Of a stretch of 64,000 nucleotides of DNA, positions 9,078 through 17,302 are shown in pieces (positions within the stretch are counted from its first letter, which is position 1; each line of letters opens with the position of its first letter). The notes below the pieces were generated by a model that was given only the letters and a program-made list of their open reading frames with translations, did no database searches and was not told where the DNA came from. The translations under genes were made by a program, and so were the position numbers. The DNA is from Streptomyces glaucescens (lineage in GTDB: Bacteria; Actinomycetota; Actinomycetes; Streptomycetales; Streptomycetaceae): assembly GCF_000761215.1 (NCBI RefSeq), contig NZ_CP009438.1, positions 4,977,501 through 5,041,500 on the forward strand, written 5' to 3'.

Positions 9078-9989
9078 ATGACGGACCTGCCCTCCCGGCG
9101 TCTGCTGCTGGTGCACGCGCACCCGGACGACGAGTCGATCAACAACGGCGCCACCATGGCCCGGTACGCGGCCGAGGGTGCCCAGGTGACCCTGGTCACC
9201 TGCACCCTCGGCGAGCGCGGCGAGGTCATCCCGCCCGCGCTCGCGCACCTCACCGGCGCCGCCCTCGGCGCGCACCGCCTGCGCGAGCTGACCGCCGCCA
9301 TGGCCGAGCTCGGCGTCACCGACTTCCGCCGGCTCGGCGGCGACGGCCGCTACGCCGACTCCGGGATGATGGGCCTGCCCGACAACGACGACCCGGCCTG
9401 CTTCTGGCAGGCGGACGTCGACGAGGCCGCCGGACACCTCCTCCGGGTGATCCAGGAGGTCCGCCCCCAGGTCCTCGTCACCTACGACCCCGACGGCGGC
9501 TACGGCCACCCCGACCACATCCAGGCCCACCGCGTCGCCATGCGCGCCGTCGAACTGGCCGCCGACGCCGGGTGCGCCCCCGCCAAGGTCTACTGGAACC
9601 GCGTCCCGCGCACCGCCGGCGAGGACGCCTTCGCCCGGCTGCGCCGCGAACTGCCCCGGCTGCCCTTCCGCGAGGCCGCCGCCCTCGCCGACGTACCCGG
9701 CGTGGTCGACGACGAGCGGATCACCGCCGAGATCGACGGCGGCGACGCGTACACCGCCGCCAAGGCCGCCGCGATGGCCGCGCACGCCACCCAGATCGAG
9801 GTCCACGGCGACTTCTTCGCGCTGTCCAATGAACTGGCCCAGCCGGTCTTCCGTACCGAGTACTACGAGTTGGTACGCGGCGAGCGAGGCGAGACGGGGG
9901 TCCTCCCGGCCGGCGGCGGGGACCGGGCGTCCGGGCGGGAGACCGACCTGTTCGCCGGGATCGCCGGGATCGCCGAGGAGGCGTCATGA
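9078..9989 (+). CDS. mshB: MshB: GlcNAc-inositol deacetylase, mycothiol biosynthesis
   Basis: A 303-residue zinc deacetylase that removes the acetyl group from N-acetyl-glucosaminyl-inositol, the second dedicated reaction of mycothiol synthesis. The PIG-L/LmbE family motif AHPDDE is at residues 14-19 (His15 and Asp18 as zinc ligands, Asp17 as likely base). The third ligand His147 lies in HPDH at 144-147. The ATG at 9078 is preferred over the in-frame GTG at 9069 because a TAGGGT -10 box sits exactly 7 nt upstream of the ATG and overlaps the GTG. The last 4 bp overlap the next gene (ATGA), so the two are coupled. Confidence 0.93.
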   Translation: MTDLPSRRLLLVHAHPDDESINNGATMARYAAEGAQVTLVTCTLGERGEVIPPALAHLTGAALGAHRLRELTAAMAELGVTDFRRLGGDGRYADSGMMGLPDNDDPACFWQADVDEAAGHLLRVIQEVRPQVLVTYDPDGGYGHPDHIQAHRVAMRAVELAADAGCAPAKVYWNRVPRTAGEDAFARLRRELPRLPFREAAALADVPGVVDDERITAEIDGGDAYTAAKAAAMAAHATQIEVHGDFFALSNELAQPVFRTEYYELVRGERGETGVLPAGGGDRASGRETDLFAGIAGIAEEAS

Positions 9990-10396
9990 CGCAGCGTGGC
10001 TCCCTGCTGGCCCAGCCCCTGACCCGCCCCTCCCCGGGACGGATCGCCGCCTTCCTGGGGCTCTTCCTGCTCGGCGCGCTGGTCGGCGGCGCCGGCGCCC
10101 TGGTGCAGGCCGCCTGGTTCCCGGGCGGGCTGCTGCTCGCCCTCGCGGGCGCGGCCGGGCTGTTCCTCGGCGGGGCCCGGGCGACCGGCGGCCGGGGCGG
10201 GGCGATCGCCCCCGCGACGGGCTGGATGATCGCCGTCGTCCTGCTCACCGCCAGCCGCCCCGAGGGGGACTTCGTCTTCGCCGCGGACATCGGCTCGTAC
10301 CTGTTCCTGCTCGGCGGTATGGCGGTGGCTGTGATCTGCGCCACCCTCGGCCTGGCGCGGCAACCCGGGAGCCCGGCCGTCCGACTTGGCAAGTGA
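9986..10396 (+). CDS. DUF6113-type integral membrane protein
   Basis: A 136-residue membrane protein with four hydrophobic helices (about residues 20-40, 43-63, 75-90 and 104-122) joined by short Gly/Arg loops. It matches the actinobacterial DUF6113 family, usually found next to mshB; function unknown. The ATG overlaps the mshB stop by 4 bp (ATGA), implying translational coupling. Nothing in the sequence suggests catalysis. Confidence 0.8.
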   Translation: MTQRGSLLAQPLTRPSPGRIAAFLGLFLLGALVGGAGALVQAAWFPGGLLLALAGAAGLFLGGARATGGRGGAIAPATGWMIAVVLLTASRPEGDFVFAADIGSYLFLLGGMAVAVICATLGLARQPGSPAVRLGK

Positions 10397-10479
10397 CGTA
10401 CCACTTCGCCGTCACGCGCACGTGCGAGTCCCGTGTGGGTTTCCCCAGTGGTCATGGGATAAGCGCCGGAAGCGGACAG

Positions 10480-10485
10480 TATGGT
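10480..10485 (+). promoter_or_regulatory. -10-like box upstream of PG_binding_4 gene
   Basis: TATGGT lies across the in-frame ATG at 10481, so that ATG is unlikely to be in the mRNA as a start. A transcript from here would have a leader of about 65 nt to the TTG at 10559. Confidence 0.4.
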
Positions 10486-10558
10486 TGTGCGCGCCGCCGA
10501 GCCGCCCGAACAAAGTGAGGTCGTACGCGGGCGGCGGAGCCAACCGGGAGAACCTGCC

Positions 10559-12667
10559 TTGAGTCGTGAAACTGACAGTCCGTCCTCCGGGCCCCACGGG
10601 CGCGGCGGAGCCGCATACCCCTCGGGCACGCCGCCGTACGGTACCCCCACGGTTTCCGGCGACGGCGCGGAAGCGGGCCGTCCGGCCGCTCGGCCGGACG
10701 AACGCAAGACCGAGACCACGCTGACCACCCGGATCCGGATCAACATCCCCGGATCGCGCCCCATCCCGCCGGTCGTCGTGCGCAAGCCCGTCGGGGACGG
10801 CGAGCCGGGTGACGCCCCCGAAGCCGAGGCTCCGGCTCCGGGCGCCGCCACCACCACGGGCACCGTCGAGCCCCCCGCGCCCGCCGAACCGGCGCCGCAG
10901 GCCGAGGAGAAGACCAGCGACTGGTTCGCCCCCCGCAAGTCCGGTGCGCCCAAGGGCGGTCCGGGCGGCGAGGCGGCCAACGGGGCGGGCACGCCCGGTG
11001 GTTCCGCTCCCGCGGCACCGCCCGCGGCCGCGGCCGGCGGCCCGCGGCCCGCGCTCGGGCCCGGCCGGCCCGGCGGCGGCCCCGGCTCCGCGGACAAGCC
11101 CGGCGGCAACCGCCCCGGCGCCACCGGCTCCGGGCTGCCCGGCGCCACCGGCGGCCCCGTGGCGCCCGGCCACGGCGGTGGCACCGGCTCCTTCGACGTC
11201 ACCGAGGCGCTCGCGGCGGGCCCGCTGGGCAACGGCACCCGCCCGGCCCCCGGCGCGCCGCGGCGCGACGACCGGCCGCCGTCCCCGCAGACGCGCCGGC
11301 CGGGCCAGGGCGGTTACGCGGGTCCCGGCGGCCCCGCAGGACCGGGCGGCCCCGCCGGGCCGACCGGCGGCCCCGTCACCGGTGACGGCCCCCTGGCCCC
11401 GCCTCCCGCCGGCGCCCCGGGGAGCCAGGCGACGGCACCCCGCACCGCACCCGGCGTTCCCGGCATGGCGGGTACCGGTGGCGGCCTCAGCGACGACACC
11501 GCCATCCTGACCCCGCAGAAGCAGGTCCCCGAGCCCCCGGCCGGCACCGACTTCCGCCCCCCGGCGCACGACAACGTCTCCGGGCACACCGTCACCAGCG
11601 GCATCCCGGTCGTCCCCGGCCCCGAACGCGACGCCGGGTTCCCGCCGGCCGGCCCCGGCACCGCCGCCACGCCCCCGGCGCCGCCCGCACCGGGCGGCCA
11701 GAGCACCCCGGCCGCCGCGCCCCGCAAGAAGAAGGGCCGCAGCAAGCTGGTCCTGCTCGGCGGCGGCGTGATCGCCCTGGCCGGTGTCGCCTACGGCGCC
11801 GGGCTGCTCATGAACCACTCCGACGTGCCCAAGGGCACCACCGTGCTCGGCGTGGACATCGGCGGCGGCACCCGCGACGAGGCCGTGAAGAAGCTGGACG
11901 ACGCGCTGGGCGAGCGGATCGACAACCCGCTCAAGCTCACCGTCGACGGCGACACCGTCACCCTCAAGCCCGACCAGGCGGGCCTCGCGTTCGACGCCCA
12001 GGCCACCGTCCGCGAGGCCGCGACCAACGACTACAACCCGGTCTCCGTGATCGGCTCGCTCTTCGGCGAGCAGCGGGTCGTCGAGCCCGTCATGCCGGTC
12101 GACGAGGAGAAGCTGCACTCGGCCCTGGAGACCGCGGCGGGCGGCGCGGGCACCGCGACCGACGGCACGATCCGCTTCGAGTCCGGCAAGGCCGTCCCCG
12201 TCTACGGCAAGCCGGGCAAGGGCATCGACGCCGACCGGGCCGGCGAGGCCGTCGCCGAGGCGTACCGCGCCCAGGTGGAGACCGGCACCGCGACGGCGGT
12301 CGCGCTGCCGACCACCACCAGGCAGCCCACGGTCTCCGACGCCGAGGTCGACCGGATGATGAAGGAGTTCGCGGAGCCCGCGATGTCCGGCATCGTCACG
12401 GTGCAGACGGACGCGGCGCACTCGGTCCCGCTGAGCCCGGAGAACTCCCTCTGGAAGTTCCTCCGCGTCAAGGCCGTCAACGGCAAGCTGGTCGACAGCC
12501 CGGACCTGAACGCCCTCAAGCAGCTCTACGGCAGCACCTTCGACGGCGTCCTCATCACCCGCGGCACCGGCGAGAAGACCCCGGTGACCCCCGAGGACGT
12601 CTACGGCGCCCTCCGCACGGCCCTGGTGAGCAAGACGAACAGGACAGCGGTCATCGAAACGAGCTGA
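10559..12667 (+). CDS. Membrane-anchored peptidoglycan-binding (PG_binding_4) protein with Pro/Gly-rich arm
   Basis: About 702 residues. Residues 1 to about 390 are low-complexity Pro/Gly/Ala, then a basic KKKGRSK stop and one helix (about 397-418, LVLLGGGVIALAGVAYGAGLL). The C-terminal part is extracellular, with repeated VanW-neighbour PG_binding_4 modules (e.g. GTTVLGVDIGGGTRDEA, then LTVDGDTVTLKPDQAG). The VanW domain itself is absent. The TTG start has GGGAG eight bases upstream; the in-frame ATG at 10481 overlaps a -10-like box. Topology is type II, with the long arm in the cytoplasm. A role in cell-wall contact is inferred. A hairpin follows the stop. Confidence 0.78.
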   Translation: MSRETDSPSSGPHGRGGAAYPSGTPPYGTPTVSGDGAEAGRPAARPDERKTETTLTTRIRINIPGSRPIPPVVVRKPVGDGEPGDAPEAEAPAPGAATTTGTVEPPAPAEPAPQAEEKTSDWFAPRKSGAPKGGPGGEAANGAGTPGGSAPAAPPAAAAGGPRPALGPGRPGGGPGSADKPGGNRPGATGSGLPGATGGPVAPGHGGGTGSFDVTEALAAGPLGNGTRPAPGAPRRDDRPPSPQTRRPGQGGYAGPGGPAGPGGPAGPTGGPVTGDGPLAPPPAGAPGSQATAPRTAPGVPGMAGTGGGLSDDTAILTPQKQVPEPPAGTDFRPPAHDNVSGHTVTSGIPVVPGPERDAGFPPAGPGTAATPPAPPAPGGQSTPAAAPRKKKGRSKLVLLGGGVIALAGVAYGAGLLMNHSDVPKGTTVLGVDIGGGTRDEAVKKLDDALGERIDNPLKLTVDGDTVTLKPDQAGLAFDAQATVREAATNDYNPVSVIGSLFGEQRVVEPVMPVDEEKLHSALETAAGGAGTATDGTIRFESGKAVPVYGKPGKGIDADRAGEAVAEAYRAQVETGTATAVALPTTTRQPTVSDAEVDRMMKEFAEPAMSGIVTVQTDAAHSVPLSPENSLWKFLRVKAVNGKLVDSPDLNALKQLYGSTFDGVLITRGTGEKTPVTPEDVYGALRTALVSKTNRTAVIETS

Positions 12668-12679
12668 CACCGAGCGAGG

Positions 12680-12704
12680 GGCCCCCGGAGGAGAACCGGG
12701 GGCC
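12680..12704 (+). terminator. Rho-independent-like hairpin after PG_binding_4 gene
   Basis: A 9-bp GC stem (12680-12688 with 12696-12704), 7-nt loop, followed by TTCT, 13 bp after the stop codon. Confidence 0.75.
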
Positions 12705-12752
12705 TTCTCGCCACCGGCACCCGCGACGACCGGGACACCCCGGCGGCGGACC

Positions 12753-12794
12753 GCTGGTCCGGCACCGCCGGTCCGGCACCGCTGGTCCGGCACC
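12753..12794. repeat. Three 14-bp tandem repeats
   Basis: GCTGGTCCGGCACC is present three times head to tail (12753, 12767 with one change, 12781) in the 260-bp gap between convergent genes. No ORF or known site is associated. Confidence 0.8.
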
Positions 12795-12928
12795 ACCAGG
12801 GAGTGTCCGCGGAGTCCCGTCCGCCCCGCGACGCCTGGCACGCTCCCGCGAGCGGTGCCGGCGGGGGCCGCCCTCATGACGCCGCGTGGCCCGTCCCGCG
12901 CGCGGACGACGCGACTTCGCGGATCCCG

Positions 12929-13780
12929 CTAGTTGAGCATCGCCCGGGCGGCCCGGGCCTCCCCCCGCAGCCGCTCGCCCGCCGCCTGGTCCACCTCGGC
13001 CACGACCTCCGCGTACGCCTCCAGCTCCTGCGCCCCGGCGGCGAACTCCCCGCGCTGCACCAGCAGCCGGGCCCGCTCGTACCGCAGCCGGGCCGGACGG
13101 GAGGGCAGCAGCAGCGACAGCTCCACCGCCCACAGGGAGACGTCCGACCGCTCCGGCCGGGCGGCGGCCCACGCCCGGATGTTGTTCAGGATCCGCAGCA
13201 CGACCTCGCCCGGCGCCGCGGGCGTCAGCACGGACGGGTCGAGCGGCACCCCCGTGGCGCCGACCACGAGCAGCTCCGCATCCATCCCGCTCAGCACCCG
13301 CCCCCCGTCGAACGGATCAGCGAGCACCCGTTCCCCGGTCGTGCCGAACCCCACGACGAAGTGCCCGGGCAGCGCGACGCCGTACACCGGTGCCCCGGCC
13401 CGCCGAGCCACCTCCATCCACACCACGGACAGCAGGATCGGCAGGCCGCGGCGCCGCCGCAGCACCTCGTGCAGCAGGGAGGACTCCAGCCGCCGGTAGT
13501 CCCCGGCGGTGCCCCGGAACCCGAGCCGTTCGCCCAGCAGGTCCCGGGTCGCCTCGGCCCACGCGAGCGGCCCGGCGGGCCGGTGGGGCAGCAGCCCGGC
13601 CAGCCGGTCCAGCTCCATCTGGGCGGCGTCGATGCCCGCCTCGTCCAGCGAGGCGTCCCCGGCGGCCGCCAGCAGCAGGCAGAGCAGGGACAGGTCGGGC
13701 CGCTCGGAGCGGGCCTCCTCGGCGAACCGCAGCCGCAGCTCGGCGGCCCGCCCGGGCGGCGGGGGGAACGGGGGACGCAT
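12929..13780 (-). CDS. SirB1/transglutaminase-like family protein
   Basis: A 283-residue protein of the SirB1 N-terminal (transglutaminase-like) family. Key features are SLLHEVLRRRRGLPILLSVV and VYGVALPGHFVVG, the conserved 'RRGLP...LPGHF' pair of the family, followed by a TPR-like C-terminus (RYERARLLVQRGEFAAGA). The classical transglutaminase Cys is not evident, as is usual for SirB1 members, so enzymatic activity is doubtful. The ATG (complement at 13778-13780) is 14 bp downstream of the upstream acetyltransferase stop, indicating a two-gene operon. Function unknown. Confidence 0.8.
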   Translation of the reverse strand: MRPPFPPPPGRAAELRLRFAEEARSERPDLSLLCLLLAAAGDASLDEAGIDAAQMELDRLAGLLPHRPAGPLAWAEATRDLLGERLGFRGTAGDYRRLESSLLHEVLRRRRGLPILLSVVWMEVARRAGAPVYGVALPGHFVVGFGTTGERVLADPFDGGRVLSGMDAELLVVGATGVPLDPSVLTPAAPGEVVLRILNNIRAWAAARPERSDVSLWAVELSLLLPSRPARLRYERARLLVQRGEFAAGAQELEAYAEVVAEVDQAAGERLRGEARAARAMLN

Positions 13781-13794
13781 CACGGCCGCACCCC

Positions 13795-14841
13795 TCAGCC
13801 CAGCCCGGCGGGGGAGCCGCCGCGGTCGTGCGTCGCTCCCGGCTCCCGGTAGTGGTGGTACGCGTGGTGGGCGGCGAAGCCCAATTCCCCGTACAGCGCC
13901 CGTGCCGCCGCGTTGTCCGTCTCGACCTGGAGCCAGCCGGCCGAGGCGCCCTCCTCCAGGGCCCGCCCGGCGAGCGCGGCCATCACCGCCGTGGCCAGCC
14001 CTCGCCGCCGCAGCGCCGGATCGACCTCCACGGCGGCGAACCCGGCCCACCGCCCGTCGACCACGCACCGCCCGATGGCGGCGGGCGGCGCCCCCGCCTC
14101 CTCGCCGGGCACGGTCGCGAACCACACGGACGGCCCGCCGTGCAGCACCCGCAGTGCCACCTCGCCCAGCCCCTTGCGCCGGTACCGGGCGAGCCACGCC
14201 TCGTCGGCCTCCCGGGACAGCCGTACCCGCACGGGCGTCTCCCGGTCCGCGACGGGGGCCAGGGCGCCGGTCCACAGCTCGGCGGTCACCTCCCGCACCC
14301 AGCCGCGCCCGGCCAGCTGCGCGCACAGCAGCTCCTGGGTGCCCTCGCCGCCGGTGGTGGCCTGGACGTACGCGGGCAGGCCGCGCTCGCCGTACCAGCG
14401 GCGTACGACGGCCAGGGCGTCGTCGAGCGGCAGTCCGGGGTCGCCCAGCGCCAGCACCGAGTTGGCCCGCCGCGTGAACCCGCCCGCGGCCCGCAGCTCC
14501 CAGTCGCCCAGCCGTTCGCTCACCACGGGCCGCCACGCCCGGGCGGAGATCCGCGTGAGTTCCGGACAGGAGGCGGCGGGACCGCGGCGGCGCGCCGGGG
14601 CGGCCGGCACCACCTTGCCCGCGACCAGCGAGGTCTCCGGAATGCGGACGAGTTCACCGTCCCGCCGTGTGATCAGGAGCACACCGTCGTCCCAGGATGC
14701 GAGAACACCGACCGTGTCGGTGAATTTCTTTTGCGTCCCTGTGCTGCCGCTAGGGTGGCTCAAGCGCCGCACGGAGACGCGTTTGCCCACGTCAGCAGTG
14801 GTGATTCGGACCTCAAGGCGCCCTGCCGCGGAGATTTCCAC
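13795..14841 (-). CDS. GNAT family N-acetyltransferase with N-terminal extension
   Basis: About 348 residues. The first 75 residues form a small SH3-like region (DVGKRVSVRR, GVLLITRRDG). The C-terminal half is a GNAT acetyltransferase with the acetyl-CoA loop motif RRRGLATAVM and the family's DNAAARALYGELGF near the end. Start choice is uncertain. GTG (complement at 14839-14841) has AGGAGG 13 bases upstream. GTG at 14853 is too close to that AGGAGG, and TTG at 14877 has no ribosome site. The acetyl acceptor is unknown. It is probably cotranscribed with the SirB1-like gene and divergent from fdxA. Confidence 0.8.
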   Translation of the reverse strand: MEISAAGRLEVRITTADVGKRVSVRRLSHPSGSTGTQKKFTDTVGVLASWDDGVLLITRRDGELVRIPETSLVAGKVVPAAPARRRGPAASCPELTRISARAWRPVVSERLGDWELRAAGGFTRRANSVLALGDPGLPLDDALAVVRRWYGERGLPAYVQATTGGEGTQELLCAQLAGRGWVREVTAELWTGALAPVADRETPVRVRLSREADEAWLARYRRKGLGEVALRVLHGGPSVWFATVPGEEAGAPPAAIGRCVVDGRWAGFAAVEVDPALRRRGLATAVMAALAGRALEEGASAGWLQVETDNAAARALYGELGFAAHHAYHHYREPGATHDRGGSPAGLG

Positions 14842-14981
14842 AGGTCGGTTCACCCCTCCTGTTCGGATCTTGCCCAAGAACGGAGATACTAGGGGCGGGC
14901 ATCGACGACGCCGCGCTCCCGCGCGCCAGGCGGCGGAGCCTGAGGAGGCCCGCCAGCGCCCTATCGAGGAGGAACGACAGC

Positions 14982-15302
14982 GTGACCTACGTCATCGCGC
15001 AGCCTTGTGTCGACGTCAAGGACAAGGCGTGCATCGAGGAGTGCCCGGTCGACTGCATCTACGAGGGCCAGCGGTCCTTGTACATCCACCCGGACGAATG
15101 CGTCGACTGCGGTGCCTGTGAGCCGGTCTGCCCGGTCGAGGCGATCTTCTACGAGGACGACGTGCCGGAGGAGTGGAAGGACTACTACAAGGCGAACGTC
15201 GAGTTCTTCGACGAGCTGGGCTCGCCCGGCGGTGCCAGCAAGCTCGGCCTGATCGAGCGCGACCACCCGTTCGTCGCCGGTCTGCCGCCGCAGGGCGAGT
15301 AA
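14982..15302 (+). CDS. fdxA: FdxA-type 7Fe ferredoxin
   Basis: A 106-residue ferredoxin carrying one [3Fe-4S] and one [4Fe-4S] cluster. By alignment with the Azotobacter FdI pattern, Cys9, Cys17 and Cys50 would bind the 3Fe cluster, Cys21, Cys40, Cys43 and Cys46 the 4Fe cluster, and Cys25 is free. The GTG start follows GAGGA. It acts as a small electron carrier; its redox partner is not visible locally. A large hairpin separates it from dapC, an arrangement (fdx-dapC) conserved in actinobacteria. The region upstream holds a weak promoter match (GATACT). Confidence 0.95.
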   Translation: MTYVIAQPCVDVKDKACIEECPVDCIYEGQRSLYIHPDECVDCGACEPVCPVEAIFYEDDVPEEWKDYYKANVEFFDELGSPGGASKLGLIERDHPFVAGLPPQGE

Positions 15303-15331
15303 CACCGCGCCGGCGGCCCGCCATCCGCGCC

Positions 15332-15383
15332 GCCTCGGTCCCGTACGGCCTGATCGCCTCAGATCGCCGTGCGGGACCGAGGC
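15332..15383 (+). terminator. 18-bp stem between fdxA and dapC
   Basis: Stem 15332-15349 with 15366-15383, 18 bp with one G-U pair, 16-nt loop, then GTTT. It lies 30 bp after the fdxA stop and ends 32 bp before the dapC start, so it could end fdxA transcripts or attenuate dapC. Confidence 0.75.
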
Positions 15384-15415
15384 GTTTGCCGTACGAAGAG
15401 AGTGAGCGAGAAACC

Positions 15416-16513
15416 GTGTCCGCAGTCTCCGACCGCCTCCCGACCTTCCCCTGGGACAAGCTCGCGCCGTACAAGAAGACGGCCGCCTCCCACCCGGACG
15501 GCATCGTGGACCTGTCCGTGGGCACGCCCGTCGACCCGGTGCCCGAGCTGATCCAGAAGGCGCTGGTCGCCGCGGCCGACTCGCCGGGCTACCCCACGGT
15601 GTGGGGCACGCCGGAGCTGCGGGACGCGATCACCGGCTGGCTGGAGCGCCGCCTGGGCGCCCGCGGCGTCACCCACCACCACGTGCTGCCGGTCGTCGGC
15701 TCCAAGGAGCTCGTCGCCTGGCTCCCCACCCAGCTGGGCCTCGGCCCCGGCGACCGGGTCGCCCACCCGCGCCTCGCCTACCCCACCTACGAGGTCGGTG
15801 CCCGGCTGGCGCGCGCCGCGTACGAGGTCTACGACGACCCGGCCGAGCTGGACCCGGCCGGCCTGAAGCTGCTCTGGCTGAACTCGCCGTCCAACCCGAC
15901 CGGCAAGGTCCTCACCAAGGACGAGCTGACCCGGATCGTGGCCTGGGCCCGCGAGCACGGCGTGCTGCTCTTCTCCGACGAGTGCTACATCGAGCTGGGC
16001 TGGGAGGCCGACCCCGTCTCGGTGCTGCACCCGGACGTCAACGGCGGCTCCTACGACGGCATCGTCGCGGTGCACTCCCTCTCCAAGCGGTCCAACCTCG
16101 CCGGCTACCGGGCCGCCTTCCTGGCCGGTGACCCGGCCGTGCTGGGCCCGCTGCTGGAGATCCGCAAGCACGGCGGGATGATGACCTCCGCGCCCACCCA
16201 GGCGGCCGTCGTGGCGGCGCTGGGCGACGACGAGCACGTGCGTGTGCAGCGCGAGCGGTACGCCGCCCGCCGCACCGCCCTGCGCGAGGCCCTGCTCGGC
16301 CACGGGTTCCGCATCGAGCACAGCGAGGCCAGCCTCTACCTGTGGGCGACCCGCGACGAGTCCTGCTGGGACACCGTGGCGCACCTCGCCGGACGCGGCG
16401 TCCTCGTCGCGCCGGGCGACTTCTACGGCCCGGCGGGGGACCGGTTCGTCCGGGTGGCGCTGACGGCCACGGACGAGCGGGTGCGGGCGGCCGTGGAGCG
16501 GCTGGCGCGGTAG
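15416..16513 (+). CDS. dapC: Succinyldiaminopimelate transaminase DapC
   Basis: A 365-residue class I/II PLP aminotransferase. It converts N-succinyl-2-amino-6-ketopimelate to N-succinyl-L,L-diaminopimelate in lysine and peptidoglycan synthesis. The Schiff-base lysine is Lys224 in SLSKRSNLAGYR, and the cofactor-binding stretch SPSNPTGKV is present. The GTG at 15416 lies after a purine-rich GAGTGAGCGAG. The assignment as DapC rests on family resemblance, adjacency to fdxA as in Mycobacterium, and the nearby dapE. It ends before a strong bidirectional terminator. Confidence 0.9.
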   Translation: MSAVSDRLPTFPWDKLAPYKKTAASHPDGIVDLSVGTPVDPVPELIQKALVAAADSPGYPTVWGTPELRDAITGWLERRLGARGVTHHHVLPVVGSKELVAWLPTQLGLGPGDRVAHPRLAYPTYEVGARLARAAYEVYDDPAELDPAGLKLLWLNSPSNPTGKVLTKDELTRIVAWAREHGVLLFSDECYIELGWEADPVSVLHPDVNGGSYDGIVAVHSLSKRSNLAGYRAAFLAGDPAVLGPLLEIRKHGGMMTSAPTQAAVVAALGDDEHVRVQRERYAARRTALREALLGHGFRIEHSEASLYLWATRDESCWDTVAHLAGRGVLVAPGDFYGPAGDRFVRVALTATDERVRAAVERLAR

Positions 16514-16541
16514 CCGCCGGGCGGCGGTACGGGACACGGCG

Positions 16542-16574
16542 AAGGGGTCCGGGGAGCACGTCCCCGGACCCCTT
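16542..16574. terminator. Bidirectional terminator after dapC
   Basis: Perfect 14-bp stem (16542-16555 with 16561-16574), 5-nt loop, flanked by AA on the left and TT on the right, between convergent genes. Confidence 0.88.
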
Positions 16575-16586
16575 TCCCACGGCGCG

Positions 16587-17021
16587 TCAGCCGATGTGGA
16601 GGCCCTTGGTGGGCAGCTGCTGGGTGGGCAGACCGCCCTTGGTCAGCGAACCGGTGGACAGCCCGCCCTTGCCGGCGGCCTGGGTGGCGTCGCCGACGAG
16701 GCCGCCGGCGGAACCGGCCACGTCCCCGGCGGCCTTCTGCGCGACCGGCGTCACCTTCTTGGCCGCCTTGCCGGTGGTCTTGCCGGACTGCTTGACGGTC
16801 TTGCTGCCGGTCTCGCCCGCCAGCTCGGTGACGTTCTGGGCGGTGCTGTCGACGGTGCCGCCGACGTTCGCGCCGTCCAGCGCGGTCATCCCGCCGAGGT
16901 TCTGGGCGGCGGGCAGTCCGGGCGCCGCGGAGGCGGCACCGGCCGCGCCGACCACGGAGGCCGCTCCCGCTGCGGTGAGCAGCGCGGCACGGGCGATCCG
17001 GCGGGTCAGGGGGAGGGACAT
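16587..17021 (-). CDS. Small secreted Ala/Gly-rich protein
   Basis: A 144-residue protein with a clear Sec signal peptide (RR-containing N-region, hydrophobic core, cleavage after about residue 32, AGAASA-AP). The mature part is low in complexity, rich in Ala/Gly/Thr/Lys with few hydrophobic residues and no cysteine or LPXTG sorting signal. The ATG (complement at 17019-17021) follows GAAGGAG. Similar Streptomyces proteins are sometimes labelled ATP-binding, but no nucleotide-binding motif is visible, so I call it a secreted protein of unknown function. Confidence 0.72.
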   Translation of the reverse strand: MSLPLTRRIARAALLTAAGAASVVGAAGAASAAPGLPAAQNLGGMTALDGANVGGTVDSTAQNVTELAGETGSKTVKQSGKTTGKAAKKVTPVAQKAAGDVAGSAGGLVGDATQAAGKGGLSTGSLTKGGLPTQQLPTKGLHIG

Positions 17022-17302
17022 GATGCTCCTTCGACGGGAAGAGACGTAACGAGGACGTGCGCCGTGACTACCGCTCGACCCCCCGCCGAGGTTGCGGACC
17101 CGAAACGCAAAGAGTTGGCAATGCGTCGCATTATCGGCTGTGGATAAAAAGGGACAAAGGGCTGTCGGCCCGGAAGCCCGCCGAATCCTTACAGCCCTTT
17201 GTTCCCAACGGTTCCCGGGAACGCCCGGGCGACCACGCGAAAACCTGCGCACACCGTCACCCGCACCGGGCCGGCTTCCACCCCTGCGGGTGACCGTCCG
17301 CA